64,000 bases of DNA from Salinimonas iocasae. Lineage in GTDB: Bacteria > Pseudomonadota > Gammaproteobacteria > Enterobacterales > Alteromonadaceae. Below the pieces are notes generated by a model. The model was not told where the DNA came from. It ran no database searches and worked only from the letters and a program-made list of their open reading frames with translations. The DNA lies in contig NZ_CP039852.1 of assembly GCF_006228385.1 (NCBI RefSeq), positions 3,550,001 to 3,614,000 of the forward strand, given 5' to 3'. Below are positions 63,188 through 64,000 of the stretch, piece after piece; positions within the stretch are counted from its first letter, which is position 1, and the number at the start of each line of letters is the position of its first letter. Made by a program: the position numbers and the translations under genes.

Positions 63188-64000
63188 CTACTGCCCGTTA
63201 TTCAGATAACGCTGTAATTCAAGCTTTTCGACCAACGCCTTAATTTGCGGATTACCGGGTAACAGCGCTGACAGATGTTTTGCGTATTTCAGCGCTTTAG
63301 CATGATGCTTTTGTTGCAGGTTTATCTGCACTAACAGATAGGTAAGCTCCGGATTGGCGTCGTCGGTTTCAAACGCCTTTTCGAGGGCGACGGTCGCCGC
63401 GCTTTTTTCACCCATCTCGTTTAACAGCAATCCATACGTGTACAAATACCGCACCGCACCACTTTCTGTCGCTATTTTCAAATGCTCACGCGCTTTATTG
63501 CGTTGTTTTTCTCTGATCCAGCTCATCGCCAGGGCATAGTGAATATCAGGCGCGTTTGGACTTATTTTCAGCGCCTGATTAAGTACATCACGACTTTTGG
63601 CTTCGCTTTGCGAGCGACGCAGCAGCTCGGCCAAATTAATGTATGCTGGCATGTATATGGGTTCTACCTGAATCGCATCGCGGTAGTGCTTTTCTGCCTG
63701 TTGCTGATCATTGAGCACCAGTGCCAGGTTGCCAAGATTGGTATGCGCCGAGCCACGCTCAGCCTGATAAGTTTGCGTGTTTCGGTAATCCTGCACCGCA
63801 GAAGTCAGCGTCTTGCGCTGCGCGGCCGTGATTGAATCTTTAAATTCCGGGGTTAGCACACCTGCCAGCGCCCGCCCGGCAGCACTACGAATAGCCAGTC
63901 TCGAATCACTTAACAGCGGCCCCAGCAGCCTTAGCTGGTCGGTCAGCGCAAAACCTCGTGCCCCGGTTATTGCACCCAGGCGTTTGAGCGGTTCATCGTC
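63188..64000 (-). CDS. HEAT/TPR-repeat protein (5' end cut by window edge)
   Basis: The frame is open to the right edge: 47 more codons upstream of the internal GTG at 63859 read through without a stop and include a HEAT-like SDSRLAIRSAAGRALAG. Then five to six TPR units (about 75-260: HTNLGNLALVLNDQQQAEKH, YINLAELLRRSQSEAKSRDV, YALAMSWIREKQRNKAREHL). HEAT plus TPR at the C-terminus is the layout of multiheme cytochrome-TPR proteins; no heme motif is in the visible part. It is convergent with the sulfatase cluster. Confidence 0.8.
   Translation of the reverse strand, partial: DDEPLKRLGAITGARGFALTDQLRLLGPLLSDSRLAIRSAAGRALAGVLTPEFKDSITAAQRKTLTSAVQDYRNTQTYQAERGSAHTNLGNLALVLNDQQQAEKHYRDAIQVEPIYMPAYINLAELLRRSQSEAKSRDVLNQALKISPNAPDIHYALAMSWIREKQRNKAREHLKIATESGAVRYLYTYGLLLNEMGEKSAATVALEKAFETDDANPELTYLLVQINLQQKHHAKALKYAKHLSALLPGNPQIKALVEKLELQRYLNNGQ

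Noticed and set aside
1..64000. Mobile elements, prophage, CRISPR, tRNA or rRNA
   Set aside because: No transposase, integrase, repeat-spacer array or RNA gene could be recognised by eye; a tRNAscan and IS search would be decisive.

Overview
This 64 kb window is ordinary chromosomal DNA of a free-living marine-type gammaproteobacterium. Gene content and protein style (PEP-CTERM-like 'VSAP' anchor, OprD-type porin, many chemoreceptors, a hybrid two-component system with a periplasmic propeller, cytochrome bd with a CydX subunit) point to Alteromonadaceae (Alteromonas/Salinimonas-like). That placement is an inference from protein style, not from a marker gene. I see no rRNA, tRNA, insertion sequence, prophage or CRISPR array. 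Both window edges cut genes: a GspE/PilB-type ATPase on the left and a HEAT/TPR protein on the right.

Layout. 1-5.3 kb: secretion/pilus ATPase, a thrombospondin-C-like secreted protein, a K+/H+ antiporter and a CBM9-like secreted protein. 5.5-10.3 kb: an unknown protein, a 1.3-kresidue hybrid sensor/AraC regulator whose phospho-accepting histidine is replaced by lysine, and a previously unmarked 54-residue peptide with a double-glycine-like leader. 10.3-13 kb: HAD phosphatase, then an SOS locus where one LexA box lies between umuDC and yebG. 13-18 kb: a Zrg-like ABC/FtsX pair with a His-rich loop preceded by nested palindromes, an Aer-like receptor and a soluble zinc-binding (CZB) receptor. 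18-24 kb: a complete cydA-cydB-cydX-cydD-cydC operon. 24-35 kb: exporter, VOC protein, zinc-ribbon protein, a third chemoreceptor, BON protein, MFS pump, GAF-EAL phosphodiesterase, a candidate small RNA, acetyltransferase, an orphan DUF2384-like antitoxin and a CBS protein.

35-47 kb: NDH-2, DUF2721, flavin reductase, alpha/beta hydrolase, gpmA, a large lipoprotein, a WrbA-like flavodoxin, DUF3859, and an arsR-arsC-acr3 arsenic operon with an inverted-repeat operator and an MFS gene remnant beside it. 47-54 kb: MDR oxidoreductase, GlgB-like GH13 enzyme, a MerR/ZntR-like regulator with a textbook MerR promoter and a Cys-rich efflux permease, a PhyH-like oxygenase, and nagK-nagA for N-acetylglucosamine. 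54-64 kb: envelope proteins, a phospholipase-D-fold lipoprotein, then a co-oriented amidohydrolase-porin-porin-sulfatase cluster that looks like an uptake and desulfation module for an unknown substrate. Metal handling (Zn, As, Zn/Cd/Pb or Cu) and redox/energy sensing recur through the window.
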